A stretch of 64,000 nt of DNA from Nocardiopsis sp. CC223A (GCF_030766825.1 NZ_JASFDV010000022.1:20474-84473), one strand, 5' to 3'; counted from the first letter of the stretch, positions 17,636 to 26,769 are shown. The notes: generated from the letters alone by a model not told the origin. Numbers and translations: made by a program.

Positions 17636-17680
17636 GAACGCAAGCGGAAACCGCCCACCGGCGCACGTTAGGGTCCGAAC

Positions 17681-18304
17681 GTGACCTCTCTACATGTGGC
17701 GACCGACCGGGACGGATGGGACGCCCGGCTGGCCGCGGCCGTTCCCGGGGACCGCGGGCGCGTGCGCGTCGTCACCGTGGAGGGCCGCTCCGGTTCGGGC
17801 AAGAGCACGGTGGCGGAGCGGCTGCGCGCGACGCTGGCCGCGCGGGGCACGGCGGCCGCGGTGCTGCCGATGGACGACCTGTACCCGGGGTGGCACGGGT
17901 TGGCGCGGGCCCCGGAACTGCTGGTGGCGTGGGTGCTGGAGCCGCTGCGCACCGGGGGCGCGGCGCACTGGCGGCGCTACGACTGGACGCGCGACCGGTT
18001 CTCCGAGGAGGAGTGCGCGCTGCCGGGACCGGTGGCGGCGGGCGGGGTCCTGGTGGTGGAGGGGTGCGGTTCCGGTGCCCGGATCGTGCGCCCCCACGTG
18101 GACCTGTCGGTGTGGGTGGACGCCTCCGACACGGTGCGCGACCGGCGGCTGGACTCCCGCGGGGACGCGGGGCTGTACGCCCCCTTCCGGCGGGTCTGGG
18201 CCGATCAGGAGGCGGTGTTCTACGCTGCCGAGCGGCCACGGGAGCACGCCGACGTCATCATCGGCAACACCCGGGAGACGGACCTCACCACGCCGCGGCC
18301 CTGA
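17681..18304 (+). CDS. Uridine kinase-like P-loop NTPase
   Basis: The 207-aa protein has Walker A GRSGSGKST (residues 35-43). The segment VLPMDDLYPGWHGL resembles the substrate/Mg site of uridine kinases and related phosphotransferases, and VLVVEGCGSG (about 122) is the Walker B-like strand. It probably phosphorylates a nucleoside or small metabolite with ATP, but lacks features that would fix the substrate. The GTG start at 17681 is divergent from the ROK repressor. Its last 20 bp overlap the convergent hydrolase gene. Whether it belongs to the sugar locus is unclear. Confidence 0.75.
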   Translation: MTSLHVATDRDGWDARLAAAVPGDRGRVRVVTVEGRSGSGKSTVAERLRATLAARGTAAAVLPMDDLYPGWHGLARAPELLVAWVLEPLRTGGAAHWRRYDWTRDRFSEEECALPGPVAAGGVLVVEGCGSGARIVRPHVDLSVWVDASDTVRDRRLDSRGDAGLYAPFRRVWADQEAVFYAAERPREHADVIIGNTRETDLTTPRP

Positions 18305-19139
18305 CCGGGGCGACGAACGCGGTGAGCCGCTCCAGGACGTCAGGATCGGCCAGGATGCGGTTGTGCCCGAGGCCGACGGTGCCGACCATCCTGGCCCCCG
18401 CCCCCATCGCGGCGAGGACCCGCACGGACTCGGCGTGGGGGACCAGCGGGTCGTCGACGTCGTGGAACAGCAGCACCGGCACCTCCAGGGCGTCGGCGTC
18501 GCGGACGGTGGCGTAGCGCTTCCAGATGTCCCGGTCCCCGTCGAAGAACGCGTCCTCGATGGCGCGACGCAGGGCCCGGTTCACCCGTGGGCCCCAGCCG
18601 TGGGCGGCGACGAAGCCGTCGAGGGTGCCCTCGAAGTCGGCCATCGCCGACAGCAGGGCCAACCTGTCGGTCCGGATCCCCTCGCGCACCAGGTGGGTGG
18701 CGAACAGCGCGCCCAGGGAGTGGCCGACCACGGCGGTGAAGTCGCCGTGCTGTTCCTGGAGCCGGCGGGCGATGGCCAGCGCGTCCAGGACGGTACCGGC
18801 GGGACCGCCGGTGGCGCCGTGCCCGGGTGCGTCCCAGGAGACGACGGTGTGCCCGGAGGCGGTGAGGGCACGGACCAGCGGGGCGAGGCGGGCGGCGCGC
18901 GAGCCCCAGCCGTGGACCAGCAGGACGGGGCGCGTGCCCTCCCCCCAGGTGTAGGCGGCGACCCGCCGGCACCGGTGGTCGAGGTGGTCGACGCGGGCGC
19001 GTTCGTGCACGTCGCGGTCGCGGTCGACGGTGGAGGTATCGCCCGGGTCGCTCCACAGGCGCAGGGCCCGTTCGCCGGCCACGCGCGGGGCGGTGACGGC
19101 CAGGACCTCCAGGTCGATCGGGTGGGGCGCGGTGGTCAT
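18285..19139 (-). CDS. Alpha/beta hydrolase (paralogue 1)
   Basis: The 284-aa protein has the alpha/beta hydrolase core: oxyanion-loop LLVHGWGSRA (about residue 75), WDAPGHGATGG, the nucleophile elbow VVGHSLGALF (Ser about 142) and a late acid/His pair near HDVDDPLVPH and GLGHNRIL. Residues before the core (about 1-60) are variable and there is no signal peptide, so it is cytoplasmic. It is a close paralogue of the next gene upstream, sharing the YTWGxxTRPVLL, RAAR and PGHGATGGP stretches. A strong hairpin separates the two genes. The substrate is unknown. Confidence 0.85.
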   Translation of the reverse strand: MTTAPHPIDLEVLAVTAPRVAGERALRLWSDPGDTSTVDRDRDVHERARVDHLDHRCRRVAAYTWGEGTRPVLLVHGWGSRAARLAPLVRALTASGHTVVSWDAPGHGATGGPAGTVLDALAIARRLQEQHGDFTAVVGHSLGALFATHLVREGIRTDRLALLSAMADFEGTLDGFVAAHGWGPRVNRALRRAIEDAFFDGDRDIWKRYATVRDADALEVPVLLFHDVDDPLVPHAESVRVLAAMGAGARMVGTVGLGHNRILADPDVLERLTAFVAPVRAAAW

Positions 19140-19165
19140 GGGGCTCTCCTTGCCTTCTTCGGGTC

Positions 19166-19209
19166 GGCGGGGCGGATCGGGCGGTGCTGGTCCCCCGATC
19201 CGCCCCGCC
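19166..19209 (-). terminator. Hairpin between the two hydrolase paralogues
   Basis: A perfect 16-bp stem (19166-19181 with 19194-19209) encloses a 12-nt loop. It lies 6 nt after the stop of the upstream hydrolase gene. It suggests the two co-directional hydrolase genes are at least partly separate transcripts. Confidence 0.7.
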
Positions 19210-19214
19210 CCGGA

Positions 19215-20105
19215 TCATGCGGGGCCGGGCCGGTCCGCGGGGACGGGCAGGTCGGCGCCCTGGACGAAGGAGGTGATGGCGTCCAGATGCTCTTTCTCGA
19301 AGAGGGCTCCGCTGTGGCCCAGGCCGGTGGTGGCGATCATCCGGCCCCGTCCGCCGAGGTGTTCCATGGTGCGCAGGGAGTGCGCGAAGGGCACGACCTC
19401 GTCGGTGTCGTCGTGCAGGAGCAGGAACGGCTGGTCGAGGGTGTCGATCCGGTGGGTGGTGGAGAAGCGTTCCCACACGGTCGGGTCGGCGTCGAAGTAG
19501 TGGCGCTCCACGTCCGAGCGCAGTGCCCGCAGGACGCGGGGGCTCAGCCGCAGGGCGTCGGAGAACGCGGTGAGGAGGTAGTCGAAGTTCGACACCCCGG
19601 CGAGGAGGACCACCCGGTCCGCCTCGATGCCTTCGCGCAGGGCGTGCACCGCGAAGGGCGCGCCCATGGAGTGGGCGACGACGGCGTGGAAGCGGCCGTG
19701 GCGCTCCTGTAGGTGGCGCTGGATCCGCAGCGCGTCGAGGATGCTGCCCAGCGGCCCGCCCGTCGCCCCGTGGCCGGGGGCGTCCCAGGACACCGGGCCG
19801 TATCCGAGGTCGACCAGGCGGCGGACGAGCGGGGCGAAGCGCGCGGCGCGCGAGCGCCATCCGTGGGCGAGCAGCACCGGGCGGGTGGTATCGCCCCAGG
19901 TGTAGGTGGCCACGTCCCAGCGGCCGACGCGGACCGTCCCGGTCTCGGCCGACTCGTGCAGTTCCCGGTCCTCGTCCGGGATCACACGGGGCGGGGCGGG
20001 GGCCGCCCACATCCTCCGGGCCAGTGACCCGGCCAGGCGCGGGGCGGGTAGTGCCAGCGCGTTGACGGCGGCACCGACGAGGGGGAGTGGCCTGACCGCA
20101 CCCAT
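19215..20105 (-). CDS. Alpha/beta hydrolase (paralogue 2)
   Basis: The 296-aa hydrolase carries LLAHGWRSRAARFAPLV, SWDAPGHGATGGP, the nucleophile elbow AHSMGAPFAVHAL and the C-terminal TTGLGHSGALF His segment. The N-terminal 50 residues contain a weakly hydrophobic stretch (LVGAAVNALALPAPRLAGSL) that could associate with the membrane but is not a clear signal peptide. It is divergent from a TetR-family regulator, with a good palindromic operator in the gap, so it is the probable regulated gene. Tandem paralogy with the downstream hydrolase implies local duplication followed by divergence. Confidence 0.85.
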   Translation of the reverse strand: MGAVRPLPLVGAAVNALALPAPRLAGSLARRMWAAPAPPRVIPDEDRELHESAETGTVRVGRWDVATYTWGDTTRPVLLAHGWRSRAARFAPLVRRLVDLGYGPVSWDAPGHGATGGPLGSILDALRIQRHLQERHGRFHAVVAHSMGAPFAVHALREGIEADRVVLLAGVSNFDYLLTAFSDALRLSPRVLRALRSDVERHYFDADPTVWERFSTTHRIDTLDQPFLLLHDDTDEVVPFAHSLRTMEHLGGRGRMIATTGLGHSGALFEKEHLDAITSFVQGADLPVPADRPGPA

Positions 20106-20129
20106 GGGATCTCCTTCGCTTCACAAAGT

Positions 20130-20145
20130 ATACGAACGATCGTAT
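20130..20145. promoter_or_regulatory. Palindromic operator candidate between hydrolase and TetR genes
   Basis: ATACGA (20130-20135) and TCGTAT (20140-20145) form a perfect 6-bp inverted repeat across 4 nt, in an A/T-rich 146-bp divergent gap. It starts 25 bp upstream of the hydrolase start codon. Size and position fit a TetR-family operator. Confidence 0.6.
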
Positions 20146-20251
20146 TATTTGTTTGAAAGAGGCCTGACGTCAAGTGGCGGCTACTCTTTCCTCGTAACCG
20201 ACCTGTCGTTCGAACAAGGACCGCCCGGCGAGGGCGGCGGGAGGTACACGC

Positions 20252-20902
20252 ATGGCGACCCGGACCGACGGCCGCGTCCAGCGGGGCGACCAGACCCGGC
20301 GCGCCGTGCTGCGCCGCGCGGTGGACATCGCCTCGGTCGAAGGGCTGGAGGGGCTCTCCCTGGGCCGCCTGGCCAAGGAGCTCGACGTCAGCAAGAGCGG
20401 GGTGTTCGCCCACTTCGGCTCCAAGGAGGAGTTGCAGCTGGCCGCGATCCGCGCCGGGCGCCGCATCTTCGCCGACCACGTCGTGAACGGGGCCCTGGAG
20501 GTCCGCCCCGGGGTCTCCCGGCTGTGGCGGCTGTTCGAGAACTGGGTCGGCTACTCGCAGGGGCGGGTGTTCCCGGGCGGCTGCTTCTTCTACACCGTCA
20601 ACGCCGAGTTCGAGTCCCGCCCCGGCCGGGTGCGCGACGCCCTGGCGGAGACCCGCCGCGAGTGGCGCGGCCTGCTCACCCGCAACGCCGCCGACGCCGT
20701 GCAGCTGGGCGAGCTGTCCGCCGACACCGACGTGGACCTGTTGGTGTTCGAGCTGGCCTCGTTCCTGGAGACCGCCAACTCCGACTCCCTGCTGGAGGAC
20801 GACCCGGAGCGGCCCTACCGGCTGGCGCGCGCCGCCGTCGTCACCCGCCTGTCGGCCCTGGCCACGACGGGCGCCCCCCGCCCGTGGGAGGCGGAGTCCT
20901 GA
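20252..20902 (+). CDS. TetR/AcrR-family transcriptional regulator
   Basis: The 216-aa protein has a canonical TetR DNA-binding domain at about residues 14-62 (LSLGRLAKELDVSKSGVFAHFGSKEEL). Its C-terminal ligand domain contains PGGCFFYTVNAEFESRPGRVRD, a feature of the TetR_C_16-like YerO/NfxB-type subgroup. The ATG at 20252 is preceded by GGGAGG. It faces the hydrolase pair and most likely represses it and itself through the palindrome in the gap. A hairpin follows its stop. Confidence 0.88.
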   Translation: MATRTDGRVQRGDQTRRAVLRRAVDIASVEGLEGLSLGRLAKELDVSKSGVFAHFGSKEELQLAAIRAGRRIFADHVVNGALEVRPGVSRLWRLFENWVGYSQGRVFPGGCFFYTVNAEFESRPGRVRDALAETRREWRGLLTRNAADAVQLGELSADTDVDLLVFELASFLETANSDSLLEDDPERPYRLARAAVVTRLSALATTGAPRPWEAES

Positions 20903-20921
20903 GCGGCCCCACCGCCGCTGT

Positions 20922-20954
20922 GTCACCGCGGACCGGGACCCGGCCCGCGGTGAC
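20922..20954. terminator. Bidirectional hairpin between TetR and Ser/Thr kinase genes
   Basis: A 10-bp perfect outer stem (20922-20931 with 20945-20954) contains a further CCGGG/CCCGG pairing inside. It lies between the stops of convergent genes. Confidence 0.6.
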
Positions 20955-20977
20955 GCTCCACACGCCCTTCCGGCCGG

Positions 20978-23134
20978 TCAGCCGCCGGTGAGGCGGCGGG
21001 CGTGGACCAGGTCGGCGCGGATGCGCTCCACACCCGAGGTCAGCTCGGGCAGCTGGGCCGCGGCGTTGTTCAGCTCCATCACCCGCTGCCCGCGGCGCAC
21101 CACGTCGCCGTAGCCGACGCGCAGGACCAGCGAGAGCACGAGCGAGGCCGCCAGGGCCAGGACCGACAGCGACACCAGCAGATCGCCCAGCCGTTCGGCC
21201 TGGCCGGACATGCCGATGACGATCCCGATCGGGAAGCCGAAGAGCGCGTAGTTGCAGTAGCGGCGGATCTGGAAGTAGCGCTGCTGCTGCATGACCTTGT
21301 CGTGCAGCGACTCGTGCTCGGTGGCGACCCTGGTGTAGCGCTCCTCCCAGTACCGGCGCTGGCGGGAGAGCGCCTGGAGGGTGGGGACGGCACCGTAGAT
21401 CGCGGCGGCGTACCCCACCCCGGCCGGGCCGGGGGAGGCCTCCACCCGACGCCACAGGATGTCGATCCACTCCCCCACCCCGGCGTCGCCGCCGTCGTGG
21501 GGCGGGACCATCCGCTCGGGGTGGAGCAGGAAGGTGAGGATCAGCGCCGGGTTCACGTCGGGGCTCGCCGCCCGCCACCCGGCGAGCCGGCCGGACAGCT
21601 CCTGGTGGAAGGTGTTCCCGGCGTGCTCGGCGGCGTTGAGGGAGTCGGCCAGGCGCTGGTACGCGGCCGGGTCGGGACCGTGGTGCAGGCCCATGGTCCG
21701 CAGCACCTCGGGGCGGGCCAACAGGGCCATCTCGTTGGACATCGGCGCCCCGGTGATGACGGGTCGCGGGTCGGAGAACAGCCCGCCGAGCTCGGCCAGG
21801 GTGGCGCCGCGGCCGCGGAAGACCGGCGGCAGGTCGGGCCGGGTCTGGGCGATGAAGGAGGCCAGGGTCAGGTTGGCGTCGTCGGCGTGCCGGCGGAACA
21901 GGGAGCGGTCGACGACGGTGTCGCCCAGGTCGTCCATGAGCCAGGCGCCCAGGAGGGCGCGCTCGGTGGGGTCGCCGAACACGCGGACGGCCGCCGCCCA
22001 GTCGCCCTGCATGGCCTCGGCCAGGGCTCCGGGGTCGGTGAAGCGAATGCCCGCGAAGTGGTACGGGGGGACGCCGCCGACACCGGTGTGGTACCCGGAG
22101 GCGCCGGTGTTCCCGGGGCCGGGCCGCGGGGTGGACGCCGGGCCCGGGGCCGGGGCGGCCGCTCCGGCGGCCGGGGGCCCGACGGGCGCGGCCGGGGGCG
22201 GGGCCGATCGGGTGTAGGCGCGGGTGGGGTCGACGTTGTGCGGCGGCGCCACACGGGTGGGGTCCACACCGGTGGCCGGGGCCACCAGCGTGGGGTTCAC
22301 GGCGCCGCCGGACGCCGGGGCCGGGCCCTGGGGGCCGGCGATGAGCAGGTTGAGCAGGGAGGAGGCGTCCGGGCGCCGGTCCGGCTCCTTGTCCAGACAG
22401 CGTTCGACGACGCCCCGCAGGGGTTCGGCGAGGTCGCCCAGGTCGGGGCCGCCGCTGAGGATACGGGCGATGCGCGACGCCTGGGTGGGCGCGTGGAAGG
22501 CCTCGCGGCCGGTGGCGGCGTAGACCATGACCGCGCCCCAGGAGAACACGTCCACGGCCGAGGTGAGGCGGGCGCCCTCCAGCTGTTCGGGTGCCATGTA
22601 CCCGATGGTGCCCACCACCCCGCTGGCGGTCACCGAGGTGGCCTCCACCGCACGGGCGATGCCGAAGTCGATCACCCGCGGACCGTCCGCCGCCAACATG
22701 ATGTTGTCCGGCTTCAGATCCCGGTGCACCACACCGGCGGCGTGGATCGCCGCCAGCGCCGTCGCGGTGTTGACCGCCAACCGCTGCAACTCCACCCCGT
22801 GCCGGGGCCCGTCCTCGGCGACCGCGCGCTGCAACGTCGGCCCGTCGATGAACTCGGTCGCGATCCACGGCTGCGCCGCCTCCGGGTCGGCGTCCAGGAT
22901 CGCCGCGATGCAGAAACCGCTCACCCGACGCGCCTGCTCGACCTCGGCGGCGAACCGGCGCCGCATGTCCGCGTCCCCCGCCCACGAGGCGTGCAGCACC
23001 TTCACCGCGGCCCGGGTCCCGTCCTCGGCCTCACCGAGGAACACCTCGCCGAAACCGCCGCGCCCCAGCGAGCGCACCAAGCGGTAACCGCCCACGGTGC
23101 GCGGGGCGGATTCCTCTGCGGGGTCGTCCAACAT
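20978..23134 (-). CDS. Ser/Thr protein kinase with Pro-rich linker and C-terminal membrane segments
   Basis: The 718-aa protein starts with a complete Hanks-type kinase domain (residues about 15-270): glycine loop GRGGFGEV, catalytic Lys45, HRDLKPDN (Asp139), DFG (156-158) and YMAPEQ. A Pro/Ala/Thr-rich linker (about 275-360) repeats VDPTR-type motifs. A roughly 270-residue uncharacterised helical domain and two hydrophobic segments (about 610-660) follow, with no PASTA or other extracellular sensor. ATG at 23134 follows GAAAGG. Whether the C-terminal part senses membrane state or binds partners is unknown. No phosphatase gene is adjacent. Confidence 0.87.
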   Translation of the reverse strand: MLDDPAEESAPRTVGGYRLVRSLGRGGFGEVFLGEAEDGTRAAVKVLHASWAGDADMRRRFAAEVEQARRVSGFCIAAILDADPEAAQPWIATEFIDGPTLQRAVAEDGPRHGVELQRLAVNTATALAAIHAAGVVHRDLKPDNIMLAADGPRVIDFGIARAVEATSVTASGVVGTIGYMAPEQLEGARLTSAVDVFSWGAVMVYAATGREAFHAPTQASRIARILSGGPDLGDLAEPLRGVVERCLDKEPDRRPDASSLLNLLIAGPQGPAPASGGAVNPTLVAPATGVDPTRVAPPHNVDPTRAYTRSAPPPAAPVGPPAAGAAAPAPGPASTPRPGPGNTGASGYHTGVGGVPPYHFAGIRFTDPGALAEAMQGDWAAAVRVFGDPTERALLGAWLMDDLGDTVVDRSLFRRHADDANLTLASFIAQTRPDLPPVFRGRGATLAELGGLFSDPRPVITGAPMSNEMALLARPEVLRTMGLHHGPDPAAYQRLADSLNAAEHAGNTFHQELSGRLAGWRAASPDVNPALILTFLLHPERMVPPHDGGDAGVGEWIDILWRRVEASPGPAGVGYAAAIYGAVPTLQALSRQRRYWEERYTRVATEHESLHDKVMQQQRYFQIRRYCNYALFGFPIGIVIGMSGQAERLGDLLVSLSVLALAASLVLSLVLRVGYGDVVRRGQRVMELNNAAAQLPELTSGVERIRADLVHARRLTGG

Positions 23135-23348
23135 CGTGCCTTTCACGGATCTCACGGGGCGGCCGGACAGGGGGCGCCGACAGGATGCGCGGAGCAGGGG
23201 CATCCGCGGTCGTGCGCACGGGTCGCGGCGGCGCGGCGACGGCCCGGGGCCGACGGGGTTCCACCCCGTCCGAATCGACCGCTTTCCATGACCACCTTAC
23301 GACGGAACGCCACCCCCGCCGCAACAGAGGTCACCCGTCCCGCCGCCG

Positions 23349-24677
23349 TCAGCGGGCGGGCCGGTGCCCGCCCCGCAGGATCCGCTCGACCAGGTCGTCG
23401 GTGAGCGTCCCGTAGCCGGTGGCCGCCCACACGCTGCGTTCGGCGGGCACCTCGTAGTAGGGGACGGAGCGGCCCTCGTGCTCGGCCGGCAGCACGGTGG
23501 GCCGCCGCCGGTCGCGCACGGCGCGGGCGCACTCGGGGCACAGCGGAACGCGGATGGTGCGCAGCCCGCCGAACTCGCGCCACTGGGTCTGCCGGGTGTC
23601 GTTGCCGTGCAACGGGTTGGCGTAGCAGGGACGGCGCGGGCCGCGCAGCCCGGCCAGGGCGTCCTCGGCCAGGTCCAGCAGCACGAGCACCCCGACCGCG
23701 TCGGGCAGTGTGGCGCCCTCCTTCACCATCCGGTCGTGGACGCGGGCGGCGGCGTCGCGGGCGTCCAGGGCCGTGGCCAGGTGCCGGGGGTCGACGCCGG
23801 TGTCCGAGCTGAGCCGCTCCCCCAGTTCGATGAGGTCGCGCCCGCCGCGTTCGACCAGCGACTCCAGCTGGGCGCGGTCGGCGTTGTCGAACGCCGCGTG
23901 CTGGGCGATCGGTGCGGCCGGGCGGCGGCCCAGCAGCCCGCCGGGGCGGGACCGGTCCAGGCGCCGGTACAGCGGAACGCCGATCCCGGCCAGCAGGGCG
24001 AGCACGAGCGCGCCGATGATCCACGGGTTCCACCACCGCGCGGGCATGAGGTTCCCCGTCGGGGGTTCGCCCACCCGGTCGTAGTAGGCCTGCTGCGCCG
24101 TCTCGTAGGCGGCCTCGGGGTCGTCGGCCAGGGCGGCCTCCACCGCGGCCTCCACCAGCGTCGGCAGGGTCTGCTGCCCGCCCATGGTCTTGTAGCTCGC
24201 GGCCAGGGCCCCGTAGAAGGCGGGTTTGGACCAGTCGTCGGGGTCGGTGCCCAGGTCGTGGCCCTCCATGTCGCCGCGGCGGTCGTAGATCAGGAAGTGG
24301 CGCTCGCCGCCGCCCATGCGATCGTGCACGGCCGAGGCCAGCGCCTCGCTCTCCCCGCTCCAGGTGTCGCCCTCGACCAGCGGGACGACGATGACGTACA
24401 GGTTCAGGTCGTGCTGCTCGATCGCCGTCACGACGCGCTCGCGGGCCTCGACCGCGTAGGCGCCGTCATAGGAGGAGTCGACGTAGACGGGGGACTCGGC
24501 CAGGGCGTCGGCGATCACCTGCGCCGGGCTGGCGGTCTCCTCGGCGGCGGTCTCCTCCGCGGTCGGGGAGGCGGTGTCGGCCAGGGCAGGGGCACCGGCC
24601 AGGGACGCGGACAGGGCCAGGGTCAGCGCCGTCGCGCGGGCCCACCGGCGCGCGAGCGTGCGGGGGTCAGTGGACAC
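23349..24677 (-). CDS. Uncharacterised membrane protein with signal peptide (short paralogue)
   Basis: The 442-aa protein has an N-terminal signal peptide (ALTLALSASLAGAPALA), an extracytoplasmic alpha/beta domain (about residues 45-205), one membrane helix (about 212-235) and a cytoplasmic domain. The latter ends with a Cys pair (PLCPECARAV) and an upstream Cys in RRPCYANPLHG, possibly a metal site. The GTG start at 24677 with GAGGAG is 11 bp inside the previous gene, so the two are translationally coupled. It resembles the C-terminal half of that neighbour. I do not recognise a named family. The extracytoplasmic domain faintly recalls TPM-type domains. Confidence 0.75.
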   Translation of the reverse strand: MSTDPRTLARRWARATALTLALSASLAGAPALADTASPTAEETAAEETASPAQVIADALAESPVYVDSSYDGAYAVEARERVVTAIEQHDLNLYVIVVPLVEGDTWSGESEALASAVHDRMGGGERHFLIYDRRGDMEGHDLGTDPDDWSKPAFYGALAASYKTMGGQQTLPTLVEAAVEAALADDPEAAYETAQQAYYDRVGEPPTGNLMPARWWNPWIIGALVLALLAGIGVPLYRRLDRSRPGGLLGRRPAAPIAQHAAFDNADRAQLESLVERGGRDLIELGERLSSDTGVDPRHLATALDARDAAARVHDRMVKEGATLPDAVGVLVLLDLAEDALAGLRGPRRPCYANPLHGNDTRQTQWREFGGLRTIRVPLCPECARAVRDRRRPTVLPAEHEGRSVPYYEVPAERSVWAATGYGTLTDDLVERILRGGHRPAR

Positions 24678-26658
24678 GGTTCTCCTCGAACAGCTGGTCG
24701 ACCAGGCGTCGGGGCAGGTGCGCCCCGAAGGAATGACGGATCCACGGGTCCTCCGGTTTCGCCCGGTAGGAGTGGGCCGTGCCACCGGTGCGCAGCCGCA
24801 GGACCCGCCCGGCCCGGGCGGAGTCGTCCAGCCGCGCGCACTCCGCGCACAGGGGGACCCGGCCGCCCAGGCGCCGGGACTTCACCTGTTCGGCGGCGAA
24901 GGGGTGCAGCGGGTCGACGGTGCAGGGCACGGTGTCGGTGTCGGGGTCCTGCACCGCGGCCAGCACCCGGCGCGACAGCACCGCGGCCCCGAGCAGGTCG
25001 AGCCCCCGCGGGTCGCGGTCCATGACCATCAGGGCGGCCTCGGCCTGGGGCATGAACTCGCCGGGGATCCGGTCGGGCTCCTTCTCCACCAGCGCGCGGA
25101 CCCGGTCGGCCTCGCGCACGGCCAGGCGCCGCAGGGCACGGTCGTTCAGGGCGACGCCCGGGACCCGGTTCCGGGAGAGCGCGAGGAGGAAGACGGCGAG
25201 GTGGTAGGCGGCGACCACGGCGGCGGCCGCCAAGGGGCCCGCCAGGAACAGGCCCCCGAAGAACCCGCCCGACCAGTAGCGCTCCGCGCGGGGGCCGGGC
25301 AGGTTCGCCTCGTCGTCGGCGAACAGCGGCCGGTAGCCGTCGCCGGGGGGAAACTCCAACTCGGACAGGTCGGCCACGGCGGTCTCCAGGGCGGCGGCCG
25401 GGGTGGGCTCCTCGTTGAAGGTCATCGGGAACCACAGCGCGTAGGAGTCGACCTCCAGCCCGCGGGCGGCCGCTCCGACGTGGGGGGTGTCGACTCCGGG
25501 TCCCACGACCAGGTAGACGCCGTCCTCCTCGGCGACGGAGGCCAGGGCCGCGGCCAGGACCTCGGGGTCCCCTCCGGCCTCGTCCTCATGGTGCAGCGGC
25601 ACCGCCGCCGCGAAAACGGGGACGGGGGCACCGGTGAGCAGGGCGGGGACGTCCTCCAGGCCCTCCCGGGTCAGGGGCATGATCGGGTCGACGTAGAGCG
25701 GGTCCTCGGCCAGGGCGGCGGCGATGTGCTCGACCCGGCCGGTGGAGACCACGTACGGCGGCTCCAGCCGGACCAGTTCCTCGGGGTCGGCGACCTCGTG
25801 CCCGCCGACGGGCGCGTTCACCGTGTGGGTGTAGGTGGCGGTGACGAGCGCACCGGTCGCCGACAACGCCGCCAGCACCACCACGGCGGGGACGAGGAGG
25901 CGCCCGCGCCGTGCCCGGCGCCAGGCGATCCAGCCTGCGCCGACCAGCAGGGCGCCGCCCACCGTTCCCACCAGGAAGCCGAGGTTCTCGGGGCCGTTGT
26001 AGCGCGTGGGGTCGATGTCGGCGCGGAACCCGGCGAGGAACCCGTCCCCGTCGTCCCGCTCGGCGAACTCGGCCGGGGGCTCGGCTCCGGTCAGCCCGGC
26101 GACCAGGACCCGGGCCGCCTCGTGGGCGGGGACGTCGTGGAGTTCGGCGTCGTGGACGGCGTCCCAGGCGCCGTCCACCGACAGGTCGGCCCCGTAGACG
26201 CGCAGCTCGGTGAGCCCGCCCGTGGCCGGGAGGACGGCGTAGACACCGTCGGCGCCGAGCCGGTCGTGGACGGCGGGCATGATCTCGCCCATCCCGGCGT
26301 CGCTGCCCACGCCGAGGTAGGGGGTGACCACCACGTGGTACGGGACGCCGAGCGGTTCGAAGGCCTCGTGGAGCCCGCGCTCCATCTCCTCGGGCGGGAC
26401 GGCACCGCCGATCGCGCCGTCCACCACGACCGCGGTGCCCTCGGGCTCGGCGGCGAGCAGCCCGGCGAAGTACTCGGCGTAGGTCGGCTGCGGGTCGACC
26501 GCGGGGGCGTCGGCGGCGTCCGCCGTATCGGCCGCGCCGGGGGCGGGGGCGGACAGGAGCAGCAGGGCCGGGGCCACCGTGAGGAGCAGGGCGCGGAGCG
26601 GGCCGCCGGCACGGTGCGGGATGGGCATGGGCAGAGCATAGTGCCCCGTCTCGGACAC
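24667..26658 (-). CDS. Uncharacterised multi-pass membrane protein (long paralogue, duplicated domain)
   Basis: The 663-aa protein has a signal peptide (ALLLTVAPALLLLSAPAPGAA), a first extracytoplasmic domain (about residues 50-215), two membrane helices (about 235-285) and a second similar extracytoplasmic domain (about 300-440). A helix pair (about 470-510) and a cytoplasmic C-terminal domain follow. That domain carries the same VPC...DPLHP...PLCAECARL pattern as the downstream paralogue. It overlaps that gene by 11 bp. The frame opens at GTG 26658. ATG at 26628 is an alternative start nearer the signal peptide. No function is known, and the pair look like a co-expressed complex. Confidence 0.75.
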   Translation of the reverse strand: MSETGHYALPMPIPHRAGGPLRALLLTVAPALLLLSAPAPGAADTADAADAPAVDPQPTYAEYFAGLLAAEPEGTAVVVDGAIGGAVPPEEMERGLHEAFEPLGVPYHVVVTPYLGVGSDAGMGEIMPAVHDRLGADGVYAVLPATGGLTELRVYGADLSVDGAWDAVHDAELHDVPAHEAARVLVAGLTGAEPPAEFAERDDGDGFLAGFRADIDPTRYNGPENLGFLVGTVGGALLVGAGWIAWRRARRGRLLVPAVVVLAALSATGALVTATYTHTVNAPVGGHEVADPEELVRLEPPYVVSTGRVEHIAAALAEDPLYVDPIMPLTREGLEDVPALLTGAPVPVFAAAVPLHHEDEAGGDPEVLAAALASVAEEDGVYLVVGPGVDTPHVGAAARGLEVDSYALWFPMTFNEEPTPAAALETAVADLSELEFPPGDGYRPLFADDEANLPGPRAERYWSGGFFGGLFLAGPLAAAAVVAAYHLAVFLLALSRNRVPGVALNDRALRRLAVREADRVRALVEKEPDRIPGEFMPQAEAALMVMDRDPRGLDLLGAAVLSRRVLAAVQDPDTDTVPCTVDPLHPFAAEQVKSRRLGGRVPLCAECARLDDSARAGRVLRLRTGGTAHSYRAKPEDPWIRHSFGAHLPRRLVDQLFEENRVH

Positions 26659-26734
26659 CTTCGACCCGGTACCACCTGCTTCTTCGACGGGCGGCCACCC
26701 TTTTCCGGCGGCGCTCCTTCCCTGGAAAGCGAAG

Positions 26735-26769
26735 GGGGCCGCCGTCGTCGGTCGGACGACGGCGGCCCC
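26735..26769 (-). terminator. Hairpin downstream of aconitase
   Basis: A perfect 15-bp stem (26735-26749 with 26755-26769) has a 5-nt loop. It lies about 50 nt past the acnA stop in the direction of transcription, followed by a modestly T-rich stretch. It also insulates the membrane-protein pair. Confidence 0.8.
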
